A stretch of 64,000 nt of DNA, taken from Pseudanabaena galeata CCNP1313 (GTDB lineage Bacteria; Cyanobacteriota; Cyanobacteriia; Pseudanabaenales; Pseudanabaenaceae). The DNA is taken from positions 3,038,001-3,102,000 of the forward strand of contig NZ_CP112874.1 in assembly GCF_029910235.1 (NCBI RefSeq), written 5' to 3'. Below, in pieces: positions 47,792 through 57,025 of the stretch; position 1 is the stretch's first letter, and the number at the start of each line of letters is the position of its first letter. The translations under genes and the position numbers were made by a program. A model generated the notes under the pieces. It was not told where the DNA came from. It saw only the letters and a list, made by a program, of their open reading frames with translations, and ran no database searches.

Positions 47792-47818
47792 ACTATATCA
47801 ATATGTAATAGAGAGGTC

Positions 47819-47938
47819 ATGAAAATGTTAACTCAAGAGAATTTTTTATCTAAAACGCTCGCAACTTTCCTTCAGCAATTTCCCCGAAAAGGCGATCGCT
47901 AGTCTTGAGCAAGTATTAGATGAAAACCGGTTTAGCTA
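47819..47938 (+). pseudogene. Short frameshifted ORF before pseH
   Basis: ATG 47819 (GAGAGG just before) opens a 27-codon frame, MKMLTQENFLSKTLATFLQQ then FPRKGDR, stopping at 47902. A one-base change in the TTTCCCC run would join it to EKAIASLEQVLDENRFS, ending at 47938. It looks like a small gene broken by a frameshift. No family recognised. Confidence 0.3.
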
Positions 47939-47941
47939 GTC

Positions 47942-48421
47942 ATGAATTTAACTGACAAACAATTAAAGTTAAGAGACGCTAAGTATGAGGATTGCGAACT
48001 CTTATGGAAATGGGCTAACGATCCGATATCAAGAGCAGCATCTTTTAGTTCTGATTATATTTTATGGGAAGACCATCTTAAATGGTTTAATGAGAAACTG
48101 AATTCTGTTGACTGTTATTATTTTATAGCTGTTAATAAACTAAAACAGCCAGTAGGTCAAATTAGATTTGATATTGATAAGGAACTGCAGGCTTTGGTAA
48201 GCATTAGTGTTGATCATAAATACCGTGGTCAAGGTTATGGGAAATTAATTCTGCAAATGGCGATCAGTAAGCTTTTTCAGCATATCTCAGTCATTAAAAT
48301 TCGAGCGTTAATAAAATCAGGTAATGTTTCATCAATAAAGCTTTTTGAGAGTGGGGGATTTAAAAAGGTAAATTGTATCCCAACTCATTCAGCACTAGAG
48401 TACATATATGAAAACAATTGA
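47942..48421 (+). CDS. pseH: Amino-sugar N-acetyltransferase PseH (GNAT)
   Basis: 159 aa GNAT fold. LKLRDAKYEDCELLWKWAND at the start, GQIRFDI strand, and the acetyl-CoA loop VDHKYRGQGYGKLIL; NVSSIKLFESGGFKKV near the end. It acetylates the 4-amino group of the PseC product to give the diacetamido sugar. Overlaps pseI by 14 bases. Confidence 0.88.
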   Translation: MNLTDKQLKLRDAKYEDCELLWKWANDPISRAASFSSDYILWEDHLKWFNEKLNSVDCYYFIAVNKLKQPVGQIRFDIDKELQALVSISVDHKYRGQGYGKLILQMAISKLFQHISVIKIRALIKSGNVSSIKLFESGGFKKVNCIPTHSALEYIYENN

Positions 48422-49457
48422 AATTCAGGGTCAAAAAATTGGGGTGGATTACGTACCCTTTGTAATTGCGGAGATGTCGGGCAATCATAATCAATCCTTA
48501 GAAAGAGCATTAGAAATTGTGGAGGCAGCGGCACGATCAGGAGCGCAAGGCTTAAAAATTCAGACCTACACCGCTGACACGATGACCCTTGATCTTAGCG
48601 AAGGAGAATTTTTCATTAATGATTCTCAAAGCCTTTGGCAAGGTACTTCTCTTTATAAACTATATCAACAGGCTTATACACCTTGGGAATGGCATGAACC
48701 GATCTTTAAACGTTGTAAAGAACTCGGTATTGTCGGCTTTAGTACCCCCTTTGATGCTACTGCAGTTGACTTCCTCGAATCCCTAGATATGCCTTGCTAT
48801 AAAATCGCTTCCTTTGAGAATACAGATTTACCGTTAATCCGAAAGGTTGCAAGTACTGGTAAGCCGTTAATTATATCGACGGGGATGGCAACGATCGCCG
48901 AATTAGATGAAACAGTCAGAACTGCACGGGAAGCAGGTTGTGAGGATCTAATTTTGCTCAAGTGTACTAGCACTTACCCAGCAACACCAGAAAATACCAA
49001 TATTTTGACAATTCCCCACTTGCGAGACTTGTTTGATGTGCAGGTGGGACTGTCAGATCACACAATGGGAATTGGGGTGGCTGTGGCGAGTGTTGCATTA
49101 GGCGCAACGGTAATCGAGAAGCACTTCACCCTAGCCCGTGCTGATGGTGGCGTAGATTCTGCTTTTTCTATGGAGTCAGAAGAAATGCGGCAGTTGGTAA
49201 TTGAATCGAAACGAGCTTGGCAAGCTCTAGGGAAGATTAGTTACGGCGCAACGGAAGCGGAAAAAAAATCACTAGTATTTAGGCGATCGCTTTACATTTC
49301 ACAAGACATGAAAGTTGGTGATGTCTTCACGAAAGAGAACTTAAGATCAGTTCGTCCAGGGTTAGGTTTGCCAACTAAATACTATAATATTTTGCTTGGT
49401 AAGAAGATTGTAAGGAATGCAAAAGCAGGTCAGCCAATGACTTGGGATTTAATATGA
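48408..49457 (+). CDS. pseI: Pseudaminic acid synthase PseI (NeuB family)
   Basis: 349 aa. TIM barrel with VIAEMSGNHNQSLERALEIV, GAQGLKIQTYTADTMTLD, KIASFENTDLPLIRKVASTG, LSDHTMGIGVAVASVALGAT, VIEKHFTLARADGGVDSAFS, and a C-terminal SAF antifreeze-like domain (about 290-349). Condenses the PseG product with phosphoenolpyruvate to pseudaminic acid. The ADTM/PseI-like details favour pseudaminic over sialic acid. Overlaps the ABC exporter start. Confidence 0.92.
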   Translation: MKTIEIQGQKIGVDYVPFVIAEMSGNHNQSLERALEIVEAAARSGAQGLKIQTYTADTMTLDLSEGEFFINDSQSLWQGTSLYKLYQQAYTPWEWHEPIFKRCKELGIVGFSTPFDATAVDFLESLDMPCYKIASFENTDLPLIRKVASTGKPLIISTGMATIAELDETVRTAREAGCEDLILLKCTSTYPATPENTNILTIPHLRDLFDVQVGLSDHTMGIGVAVASVALGATVIEKHFTLARADGGVDSAFSMESEEMRQLVIESKRAWQALGKISYGATEAEKKSLVFRRSLYISQDMKVGDVFTKENLRSVRPGLGLPTKYYNILLGKKIVRNAKAGQPMTWDLI

Positions 49458-51247
49458 ATAAATTGCTTCGTAAGTTACTTTACATATTTAATTCCCAAGA
49501 GAAGTGGCAGATTGCTACAATTTTTTTGCTTATGCTGGTGGGGGCAGGATTAGAAACAATAGGAGTTGGATTGATTCCTCCTTTTGTATCCTTATTAGGA
49601 AATCCTGAAATTATTGAACAGCAAGAAATACTAAGTTGGCTTTATACCCAACTAGGAGCAAATTCTCATCAGTTATTCTTATTATTAATGAGTCTCATTC
49701 TTTTAATTGTTTACCTATTTAAAAATACATACCTAGCTATTCTTACCTATTTTCAGTATCGATTTTTGTATCAAAAGCAGATGTCTCTTTCTGCTCGTCT
49801 TTTAAAACTATATTTAAATAGTCCTTATACATTTCACCTTCAACGTAATTCAGCAGAGTTGGTTCGTAATGTTACCTCTGAAGTCCCATTGATTTTTTCA
49901 GGGGTACTAATACCAATGCTGATTTTAATTACGGAAATGATGGTGATGGTCTGTATCACAGTTTTACTTCTGATCGCGGAACCATTATCATCAGCGATCG
50001 CTGCCATATTTCTATGTGTATCGATATTTTGGCTCAATAAAACCATCCGCAATCAAATGAATGGACAGGGATTAATTCGCCAAGAGCAAAGCAGTCAAAT
50101 GATTAAATGGGTCAATCAAGGCTTAGGTGGAATTAAAGAAACTAAAGTATTGGGTAGAGAAATGTTCTTTATTGATACTTTTGCAAAAAGTACACAAGCT
50201 TATAGTAAAGCCAATCTAATTGTAGGATTAGCAACTCAATTACCTAACCTATTTATAGATACAGTTTTGATTGCATCTGTATTATTAATTGTCATTTTTA
50301 GCTTAATTCAAGGTAGACAAATTCAGTCGATTTTACCAATGCTGTCTTTATTTGCGATAGCGGCTGTACGTTTGATGCCTTCTGCTAAGCGTATTATTTC
50401 TACAATTACAACTATTCGTTATTCAAAAGACTCCGTTGATGTGATTCATTATGATCTTGTGTCTTTAGAGACCACATCAACTCAAACATCATTAATTAAA
50501 TCTACTCAAGCCCCGTCACATCTATTCCAAAACTCAATTGAGCTAAAAGATATCAATTACAAGTATCCCAATGCTTCTAAACTTTCGTTACTAGGGATTT
50601 CTCTATCAATAACTAAGGGTCAATCGATCGCCTTTGTGGGAGCCTCAGGATCTGGTAAAACTACACTTATTGATGTTCTTTTAGGGTTACTAATCCCTAG
50701 CCAAGGTGAAGTACTTGTAGACGGTAAAAATATCCTATCTAATCTTGAAAGCTGGCAGCAAAAAATTGGGTATATTCCTCAAAGCATCTATCTTTCTGAC
50801 GACACGATTCGCAATAATATCGCCTTTGGTCTGGTCGCTGACGAAATCAAAGAAGAGCAAGTATGGGATGCAATTAGAGCGGCTCAGTTAGAAGAGTTGG
50901 TAAATAGCTTGCCAGAACAGCTAAATACTCTGGTGGGTGAGCATGGAATTCGTCTATCAGGAGGTCAGCGTCAGCGCATTGGTATTGCACGGGCTTTGTA
51001 TCATAATCCTGAAATAATTATCATGGACGAGGCAACTGCCGCACTAGACAATACCACCGAACGAGAGTTTATGCAGGCTTTAGAAGCCATGAGTGGACAC
51101 AAAACTATGATTATGATTGCTCATCGCTTAAGTACTGTAAAGAACTGTGATCGGCTTTATTTGGTGAAAGAAGGAAAAGTTGTTGACTCAGGAACTTATG
51201 AAGAGCTAATTCAAGAAAATTTAGAGTTTAGACAGATAAATATATGA
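49454..51247 (+). CDS. ABC exporter (fused permease-ATPase), glycan flippase-like
   Basis: 597 aa from ATG 49454, giving an ATGA overlap with pseI; the ORF extends to 49442. Six membrane helices (to about residue 320) and an ATPase domain: Walker A GASGSGKTT near residue 396, signature LSGGQRQRIGIARAL, Walker B IIIMDEATAALD, H-loop MIAHRLST. Like PglK/MsbA-type exporters, it probably flips a lipid-linked sugar carrying the products of this island. The substrate is inferred from context only. Confidence 0.88.
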   Translation: MNKLLRKLLYIFNSQEKWQIATIFLLMLVGAGLETIGVGLIPPFVSLLGNPEIIEQQEILSWLYTQLGANSHQLFLLLMSLILLIVYLFKNTYLAILTYFQYRFLYQKQMSLSARLLKLYLNSPYTFHLQRNSAELVRNVTSEVPLIFSGVLIPMLILITEMMVMVCITVLLLIAEPLSSAIAAIFLCVSIFWLNKTIRNQMNGQGLIRQEQSSQMIKWVNQGLGGIKETKVLGREMFFIDTFAKSTQAYSKANLIVGLATQLPNLFIDTVLIASVLLIVIFSLIQGRQIQSILPMLSLFAIAAVRLMPSAKRIISTITTIRYSKDSVDVIHYDLVSLETTSTQTSLIKSTQAPSHLFQNSIELKDINYKYPNASKLSLLGISLSITKGQSIAFVGASGSGKTTLIDVLLGLLIPSQGEVLVDGKNILSNLESWQQKIGYIPQSIYLSDDTIRNNIAFGLVADEIKEEQVWDAIRAAQLEELVNSLPEQLNTLVGEHGIRLSGGQRQRIGIARALYHNPEIIIMDEATAALDNTTEREFMQALEAMSGHKTMIMIAHRLSTVKNCDRLYLVKEGKVVDSGTYEELIQENLEFRQINI

Positions 51248-52128
51248 ATACCAGAGACAAATATAACTTTGTAAAATCCATAAAGGATGTTTGTAGGATT
51301 ATTACTCCTAAATCATTTCGCAGACTGGCTAATCGTTACTTTTACTGGAAAAAGTTTGGTTTAGAAGAGATTAAGAACTTAGAACTCAAAGATAAACACA
51401 TAGGCAAGAGGGCTTTCATTATTGGTAATGGCCCCTCTATTCTTAAGCAAGATTTGACGAGGCTTTCAAATGAAGTTACTTTTGTTCTAAATAGTTTTTT
51501 TCATCATCCTCAATATGAACAAATTAATCCTACTTATTTATGCAACTGTGATCCAGTAGCTAATAATATTGATTTTAGAAAAAATTGGTATGAGTTACAG
51601 AAAGACAAAACAAAAAATACTATTAAGTTGTTCTCAAAATCTGCACAACTAGTCGATCGTGAGAATAAACTTTTTCAGGAACATTCAGTATACTATCTTC
51701 ACACTCCTGTCCCATTTCTAAAGCCACTATCTAGTTTAAAGTATTGTCCAACTGATCTAAGTAAGCCTTTATCTAATCACGGGCTTGTTTTTATAGATAT
51801 TGCACTTTTGTCAGCTTTCTATATGGGTATTAAAGAAATTTATCTCTTGGGAATGGACGGAGGTACTATTAATTCTTTAGAAGACTACTTAAATTACAAT
51901 TTTTATGGATTAGATCCACTCTTTTCTATGGAGGAACATATTGATTTTTATAATCAATATTTTGTCAATCAGAACCATCAATCTTCTAGAGTAGGACTTT
52001 ATGAAAAGTCTATTGATTGTATAACTAGAACTTTTAGTAAAGATGATGTCAAAATATTTAATGCCACTTTAAAGGGAGACGAATCTGGATTTGAGCGAAT
52101 CAAGTTTGAAGATGTTCTAAATTCATAA
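51244..52128 (+). CDS. DUF115/GT42-like protein, candidate nonulosonic acid transferase
   Basis: 294 aa. KRAFIIGNGPSILKQDLTRL is the nucleotide-binding start shared by Maf/DUF115 proteins and CstII-type (GT42) sialyltransferases; later LVFIDIALLSAFYMGIKEIY LLGMDGG matches the second shared block (given in two parts). Maf proteins transfer pseudaminic or legionaminic acid to flagellin, and GT42 enzymes use CMP-sialic acid. In this place, after pseI and the exporter (4-base overlap), it is the best candidate for the pseudaminic acid transferase. MptE pterin kinases share the fold but not the context. Confidence 0.6.
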   Translation: MNTRDKYNFVKSIKDVCRIITPKSFRRLANRYFYWKKFGLEEIKNLELKDKHIGKRAFIIGNGPSILKQDLTRLSNEVTFVLNSFFHHPQYEQINPTYLCNCDPVANNIDFRKNWYELQKDKTKNTIKLFSKSAQLVDRENKLFQEHSVYYLHTPVPFLKPLSSLKYCPTDLSKPLSNHGLVFIDIALLSAFYMGIKEIYLLGMDGGTINSLEDYLNYNFYGLDPLFSMEEHIDFYNQYFVNQNHQSSRVGLYEKSIDCITRTFSKDDVKIFNATLKGDESGFERIKFEDVLNS

Positions 52129-52183
52129 TTACCACTAAAATGGATTTCTATCACAAATTTTATCAATATTTTAATTGAATTAA

Positions 52184-53086
52184 ATGAAAGAACTTTATTC
52201 TGGCATAGATTATTATGGTCTAGGAGAAATTATTAAAGAATATGCAAATTTTCCTAAGTTTTTACCCTTACCTGTAGGCATTCAACATGGATGGACTAGC
52301 CTAATTCATACTCATGATGTCCGTTATGATGCTGCGGAAAACTGGTTTTGGACACGAGATTTGGAGATAAAATATCAAATTAAATTTAAAGGCTTAAATA
52401 CTCGTACCGTAGGATCACCATTTCTATATTTACTAAAGAATTTACGCTATGTTGAGCCAATTGAAAAACAAGGTTCTATTGTTTTTCCAGCCCATTCCTC
52501 TAAATTATGCAGGGTAGAGTATGATTATGAAGAATATGCTCTTATGCTAGACTCTCTTCCAGATGAGTATAAACCTATTACTGTATGTATGTATCACTTA
52601 GATATGGATCTAAAAAAAGAAACTCCATTTCTGAAAAGAGGATTTGAAATTGTTAATAATGGAAATAGTTTATACGACAACAATTTTCTGAAAAATTTTG
52701 TTGCAAACGCACATGGGAAGAAATATGCATTCTCAAATCAAGTTACATCAGCTTTGGTATTTGCTTCTGCAATGGGACTTACTTCTTTTTTTTATGAAAC
52801 ACAACTTGTAATTGCAGAAGAAGATCCAGAATGTAAAACATTGGAATTTCTAGGAAATTTAAGAGCTTGGGAAGATAACGCATCTCAGTACTTTCAATTT
52901 AACGATTGTAATTCTCAACAGCAAAAACAATTTGCATTTAGTGAGTTAGGACAAGATTTTCTTCTTTCCCCACGTGACATGAATATAATATTGTATAGAT
53001 GTTTATTCAGTAAATATTATTTCTATAAATTAATCAGACGATTACTTAAAAACTTAGTAAATTTTTTTGTTCCTATAAACTCTTGA
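52184..53086 (+). CDS. Putative glycan-island glycosyltransferase (GT-B-like), unassigned
   Basis: 300 aa. FLPLPVGIQHGWTSLIHTHD, GSIVFPAHSSKLCRVEYDYE, LPDEYKPITVCMYHLDMDLK, and YAFSNQVTSALVFASAMGLT recall uncharacterised proteins found in O-antigen clusters with a GT-B-like outline (sugar donor end SN..TSAL). No named family is certain. A basic, hydrophobic C-terminus (YKLIRRLLKNLVNFFV) may touch the membrane. Low-GC coding compared with the core genes, suggesting transfer. Confidence 0.55.
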   Translation: MKELYSGIDYYGLGEIIKEYANFPKFLPLPVGIQHGWTSLIHTHDVRYDAAENWFWTRDLEIKYQIKFKGLNTRTVGSPFLYLLKNLRYVEPIEKQGSIVFPAHSSKLCRVEYDYEEYALMLDSLPDEYKPITVCMYHLDMDLKKETPFLKRGFEIVNNGNSLYDNNFLKNFVANAHGKKYAFSNQVTSALVFASAMGLTSFFYETQLVIAEEDPECKTLEFLGNLRAWEDNASQYFQFNDCNSQQQKQFAFSELGQDFLLSPRDMNIILYRCLFSKYYFYKLIRRLLKNLVNFFVPINS

Positions 53087-53131
53087 TCAAATATAATCAT
53101 AATTAATAGTTAGATATAAGTGATTTATAGT

Positions 53132-54100
53132 ATGTTAAAAAAAATTCCAGATTATATTTTTACTCTTTGGTATAAGTTAAAGCTTAAATTAAATTTTTTT
53201 GAGGGTATTAAAGAAATTAGATCTGATTTGATTAAAATACGCGAATCTTTGGGAAGGATTGAGAGCAGGCAAAACTATAGAACACATTATAGTTTGCTTG
53301 ATATTTTCCATCAAACTGATTTTCAATATAACGAATTTAGAGTCTTTTCTCAGTGGGGAGAAGATGGCATTATTCAATCATTAATTAATTCAATAGAGAT
53401 TGAAAATAAAATATTTGTAGAATTTGGAGTGCAGAACTACACCGAATCTAATACTAGGTTTTTATTGATTAATAATAATTGGTCAGGGCTAGTTATAGAT
53501 AACTCTCCAGATAATATTCATTATATCAAGCAAGATCAAATATATTGGAAGTATAACCTCAAAGCAGAATGTGCTTTTATTGATAAAGATAATATCAACA
53601 AATTGCTAATTGACTGTGGCATGATAGGTGATATTGGCTTGCTATCTGTCGATATTGATGGCAATGACTACTGGGTTTGGGAAGCAATTAACTGCATTAC
53701 TCCAAGAATTGTGATATGTGAATACAACGGTTTATTTGGCAATTATAGAAAAGTAACAATTCCCTATGACAAATCATTTTCTAGAGACAAAGCTCATTTT
53801 TCCTGTCTTTATTATGGTGCTTCTATAGCTGCTTTAAGCCATTTAGCAGCATCCAAAGGTTATGTGCTGCTTGGCTCTAATAGTGCTGGGAATAATCTGT
53901 TCTTTCTCAGGAAAGACTTAGTTGGTGATCGTTCTATCTGTTCACCTGAAACAGCTTATAGAAAACCGCAATTTAGAGAATCGCGTGACATAAGTGGAAA
54001 TTTATCCTATCTGGATTTTGATGCTCGATTAACACAAATTTCAGAAATGCCTTTGTATGATCTAGAACTGGGTGCATTAATCCAAGTGAAGGATTTATGA
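53132..54100 (+). CDS. FkbM-type methyltransferase-like protein
   Basis: 322 aa from ATG 53132 (GTG 53120 also in frame). A coiled N-terminal part (about 20-50), then EFRVFSQWGEDGIIQSLINS, FVEFGVQNYTESNTRFLLIN as a motif I-like loop, GLLSVDIDGNDYWVWEAINC, and VICEYNGLFG. This pattern occurs in SAM-dependent methyltransferase-like proteins of polysaccharide clusters. Acceptor unknown. The four-base overlap with the epimerase shows co-transcription. Confidence 0.65.
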   Translation: MLKKIPDYIFTLWYKLKLKLNFFEGIKEIRSDLIKIRESLGRIESRQNYRTHYSLLDIFHQTDFQYNEFRVFSQWGEDGIIQSLINSIEIENKIFVEFGVQNYTESNTRFLLINNNWSGLVIDNSPDNIHYIKQDQIYWKYNLKAECAFIDKDNINKLLIDCGMIGDIGLLSVDIDGNDYWVWEAINCITPRIVICEYNGLFGNYRKVTIPYDKSFSRDKAHFSCLYYGASIAALSHLAASKGYVLLGSNSAGNNLFFLRKDLVGDRSICSPETAYRKPQFRESRDISGNLSYLDFDARLTQISEMPLYDLELGALIQVKDL

Positions 54101-55020
54101 AAATAGTCTTAATTACAGGTGTTACAGGGTTTCTTGGTCGATATATTGCTCGCCAGTTTAGTCAAGCAGGATGGTTAGTAGCAGGTATTGGCACTCGTCC
54201 TCCCGAAAATGCACCTCGACAAGACTTATCGCATTATTACCAAATTATTCTGCCTTCACCAGATCTAGTCGCGATCGCCCAGCAATTACAACCAACTGTT
54301 TGCGTACATTGTGCGGGTAGAGCTTCGGTAGAGCTTTCGGTCAGCGATCCTGCTTCTGACTTTCAGGCTAGTGTGGCGATGACATTTCATCTTTTAGATA
54401 CGCTGCGGCTATATGTACCTAAATGTCATCTTATTTATCTCTCTAGTGCGGCTGTATATGGCAACCCCAACTCCATTCCCATCTCTGAATCACAGGTCAC
54501 TGCGCCCATATCTCCCTATGGATTTCATAAATTGATGGGAGAACAACTTTGTCTAGAGTTCTCTCGGGTTTATCAATTGCCAACCACGATCGCACGAATT
54601 TTTTCAGCCTATGGCGCAGGTTTACGACGACAAGTGGTTTGGGATATTTGCCAAAAAGTCTTGACCCAAAATAGGATTAAATTATATGGAACTGGGCAAG
54701 AAAGCCGTGATTTTATTCATGGTATCGATGTGGCTACGGCAATGCTAGTTTTAGCAGAAAATAGTATTGGTCAAGCAGATATTTTCAATCTTTCAACTGG
54801 TATGGAAACCAAAATTGAAGATTTAGTAAGATTAATTGTTGCGAAACTAAATCCTGAAATAGAGATTGAATTTGTGGGAAATCTACCATCAGGAGTTCCT
54901 TGTAATTGGCAAGCGAATATTACCAAAATTCAACAACTCGGTTTTGAGCCAAAAGTTGATTTAGAGAAGGGTTTAGATTCTTTTATGCAATGGTGTCGTG
55001 GAGAAATTATCGGATGGTAA
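54097..55020 (+). CDS. NAD-dependent sugar epimerase/dehydratase (extended SDR)
   Basis: 307 aa. Cofactor loop LITGVTGFLGRYIA, HCAGRASVELS, LSSAAVYGNP, catalytic Tyr-x3-Lys in SPYGFHKLMGEQ, and YGTGQESRDFIHGIDVATA for the substrate part. It changes a nucleotide sugar (4-epimerisation or dehydration). Overlaps the next glycosyltransferase by a few bases. Confidence 0.87.
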   Translation: MKIVLITGVTGFLGRYIARQFSQAGWLVAGIGTRPPENAPRQDLSHYYQIILPSPDLVAIAQQLQPTVCVHCAGRASVELSVSDPASDFQASVAMTFHLLDTLRLYVPKCHLIYLSSAAVYGNPNSIPISESQVTAPISPYGFHKLMGEQLCLEFSRVYQLPTTIARIFSAYGAGLRRQVVWDICQKVLTQNRIKLYGTGQESRDFIHGIDVATAMLVLAENSIGQADIFNLSTGMETKIEDLVRLIVAKLNPEIEIEFVGNLPSGVPCNWQANITKIQQLGFEPKVDLEKGLDSFMQWCRGEIIGW

Positions 55021-56201
55021 ATAAGTCACTGAATAAATCACAAGATAAATTACATATTTGCTTGAATATGGTGCATGATCCGACTTGGTTAGGTGGGGTT
55101 TTATATATTCAAAATTTGATTAAGGCGATCGCGCAATTACCATCTGAAGAAACTGAACATATCCGATTAAGCTTGGCTTTATTTAAAAGAAATGAAGGGT
55201 TAGCAGAGCCAGTCAGGGATTTGGTATCTCAAGTATACGCAGGTACTACTGCGGAATATATTTATTTAAAAGCTTGTAAACTATTAGCGGAATATGTCCC
55301 ATTTGTGCCATTAAAGATACTCAATCCACGCTCCTGTGATTTTGTATATCCAGATTTATTAGGTGTAAGATCAGCTTATAAATGGGGCGCATGGGTCGCC
55401 GATCTGCAACATTGCCATTTACCACATTTATTCTCGCAAAAGCAACTAGATGCTCGTAATGCTGAGCTACAAAGGATAGCGGATAATGCACCTGTGATCG
55501 TTGTTAGTAGTGAGATGGCTGGTGCTGATTTTAGAGATCGCTATCCTCAATCACGAGATCGCACAATGGTGATGCATTTTGCTAGTTTTATTGATCCTCA
55601 ATGGTATAAACCAGATCCCCAAATTACGCAAGCCAAATATCAACTACCAGATCGCTTTTTTTTAGTCAGTAATCAGTTTTGGAAGCATAAAGATTATGGT
55701 GTCATTATCGATGCTTTAGCAATTCTTAAACAAAGACATATTGATGCCACCATCGTATGTACTGGTACTTTATCTGATTATCGAAATCCTGATTATTTCA
55801 ACCAATTATTAGCAAAAGTTGAAAGACTAGAACTTAAACAGCAATTTATTGTTTTAGGATCTATTCCTCGCAACGATCAAGTTCAATTGATGCGAAGATG
55901 TTTAGCTGTAATTCAACCTTCTTTGTTTGAAGGATGGAGTTCCGTAATCGAGGATGCTCGGAGTTTAGGTAAGCCAGTAATTGCCTCTGATTTTCCTGTG
56001 CATCTTGAGCAAAATCCCCCTAATTCCTATTTCTTTGAGCGAAGTAATCCTGAAGAACTTGCTGAATTAATCTCTCAAGCACTAACAACTTTAGAAGCAG
56101 GTGTAAATCCCCAATTAGAAGCTTTGGCGCGACAAGACAACCAAGAACGAGTCAGAGCATATGGAAGACGCTTTTTAGAAATTGTTCATCATGTAGTTTA
56201 G
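55014..56201 (+). CDS. GT4-family glycosyltransferase
   Basis: 395 aa from ATG 55014, overlapping the epimerase stop (ATG 54990 would overlap 31 bases). LNMVHDPTWLGGVLYIQNLI at the N-terminus; YQLPDRFFLVSNQFWKHKDY in the hinge; IQPSLFEGWSSVIEDARSLG is the donor-binding E-x7-E motif; PVIASDFPVHLEQNPPNSYF follows. Adds a sugar in the island's glycan. Donor and linkage unknown. Confidence 0.88.
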   Translation: MVNKSLNKSQDKLHICLNMVHDPTWLGGVLYIQNLIKAIAQLPSEETEHIRLSLALFKRNEGLAEPVRDLVSQVYAGTTAEYIYLKACKLLAEYVPFVPLKILNPRSCDFVYPDLLGVRSAYKWGAWVADLQHCHLPHLFSQKQLDARNAELQRIADNAPVIVVSSEMAGADFRDRYPQSRDRTMVMHFASFIDPQWYKPDPQITQAKYQLPDRFFLVSNQFWKHKDYGVIIDALAILKQRHIDATIVCTGTLSDYRNPDYFNQLLAKVERLELKQQFIVLGSIPRNDQVQLMRRCLAVIQPSLFEGWSSVIEDARSLGKPVIASDFPVHLEQNPPNSYFFERSNPEELAELISQALTTLEAGVNPQLEALARQDNQERVRAYGRRFLEIVHHVV

Positions 56202-56203
56202 TT

Positions 56204-57025
56204 ATGCAACCCATCTACATTATTATTCCTGTTCATAATCGCAAGGTGCTTACTTTAGCTTGTCTAGACAACTTAAAAGCTAATGGCGACTTGCAAAAAT
56301 ATCATGTGATTGTTGTCGATGATGGCTCTAGCGATCTCACTGCTACAGAAGTAAAAGAAAACTACCCTGAAGTCATTGTCTTACAAGGTGACGGGAATCT
56401 TTGGTGGACTGGGGCGATCGCATTAGGAATGGAATATGCTAATCAACAAGGAGCAACACATTTTATTTGGTTAAATGATGATTGTCTTACTGAGTTAAAC
56501 ACTCTAGAGCTATTAGTAGATTTCCTACAAGAACATCCTAATTCAATTGTGGGGGCTGCTTGCAATGAGGCAGAATCAGGACTATTAGTAGAAACTGGAT
56601 TTAAGGGTAAAAGACGAGTAAAAGCATTAGAGCATGAAGTTGTCGAAGTGGATGGCTTGAGTGGTTATTGTGTTGCAATATCAGCATCAGTATTTAAGCA
56701 GATTAGCGCTCCTGATGCTAATAAATTTCGACAATATGCTGGTGATGGAATGTATACTTTAAAGGCGACTAGAGCAGGTTTTAAAGTATATATTTTAGGC
56801 AAAGCAAAGGTGACTTTAGTTGAAGAAAAAGACCCCATTCATAACTTTACTAACTACGTCCAGAAAGCAAAATATCGCACCTTCCAATCAATATTCTGGG
56901 ATTATAAATCTCCCTATCATTTACCAACTCAATTTTATTACCATACTTATAAATATGGTGCTTTAATTGGCTTTCCAATGTTTATCACTAAGTTATTTTC
57001 TTGGTTAGGTCGCTTTTATGTTTAA
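56204..57025 (+). CDS. GT2-family glycosyltransferase (rhamnosyltransferase-like)
   Basis: 273 aa. IIPVHNRKVLTLACLDNLKA and VIVVDDGSSD bind the nucleotide; VLQGDGNLWWTGAIALGMEY is typical of rhamnosyltransferase-like GT2 proteins; WLNDDC is the DxD-type metal site; FRQYAGDGMYTLKA is the GD catalytic region. Cytoplasmic face of the membrane. Overlaps the next gene by eight bases. Confidence 0.87.
   Translation: MQPIYIIIPVHNRKVLTLACLDNLKANGDLQKYHVIVVDDGSSDLTATEVKENYPEVIVLQGDGNLWWTGAIALGMEYANQQGATHFIWLNDDCLTELNTLELLVDFLQEHPNSIVGAACNEAESGLLVETGFKGKRRVKALEHEVVEVDGLSGYCVAISASVFKQISAPDANKFRQYAGDGMYTLKATRAGFKVYILGKAKVTLVEEKDPIHNFTNYVQKAKYRTFQSIFWDYKSPYHLPTQFYYHTYKYGALIGFPMFITKLFSWLGRFYV

Noticed and set aside
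51244-52128. Pterin pyrophosphokinase (MptE-like) function
   Set aside because: The fold signature is shared, but the gene overlaps a glycan exporter and follows pseI; a transferase role fits better, though it is not proven.
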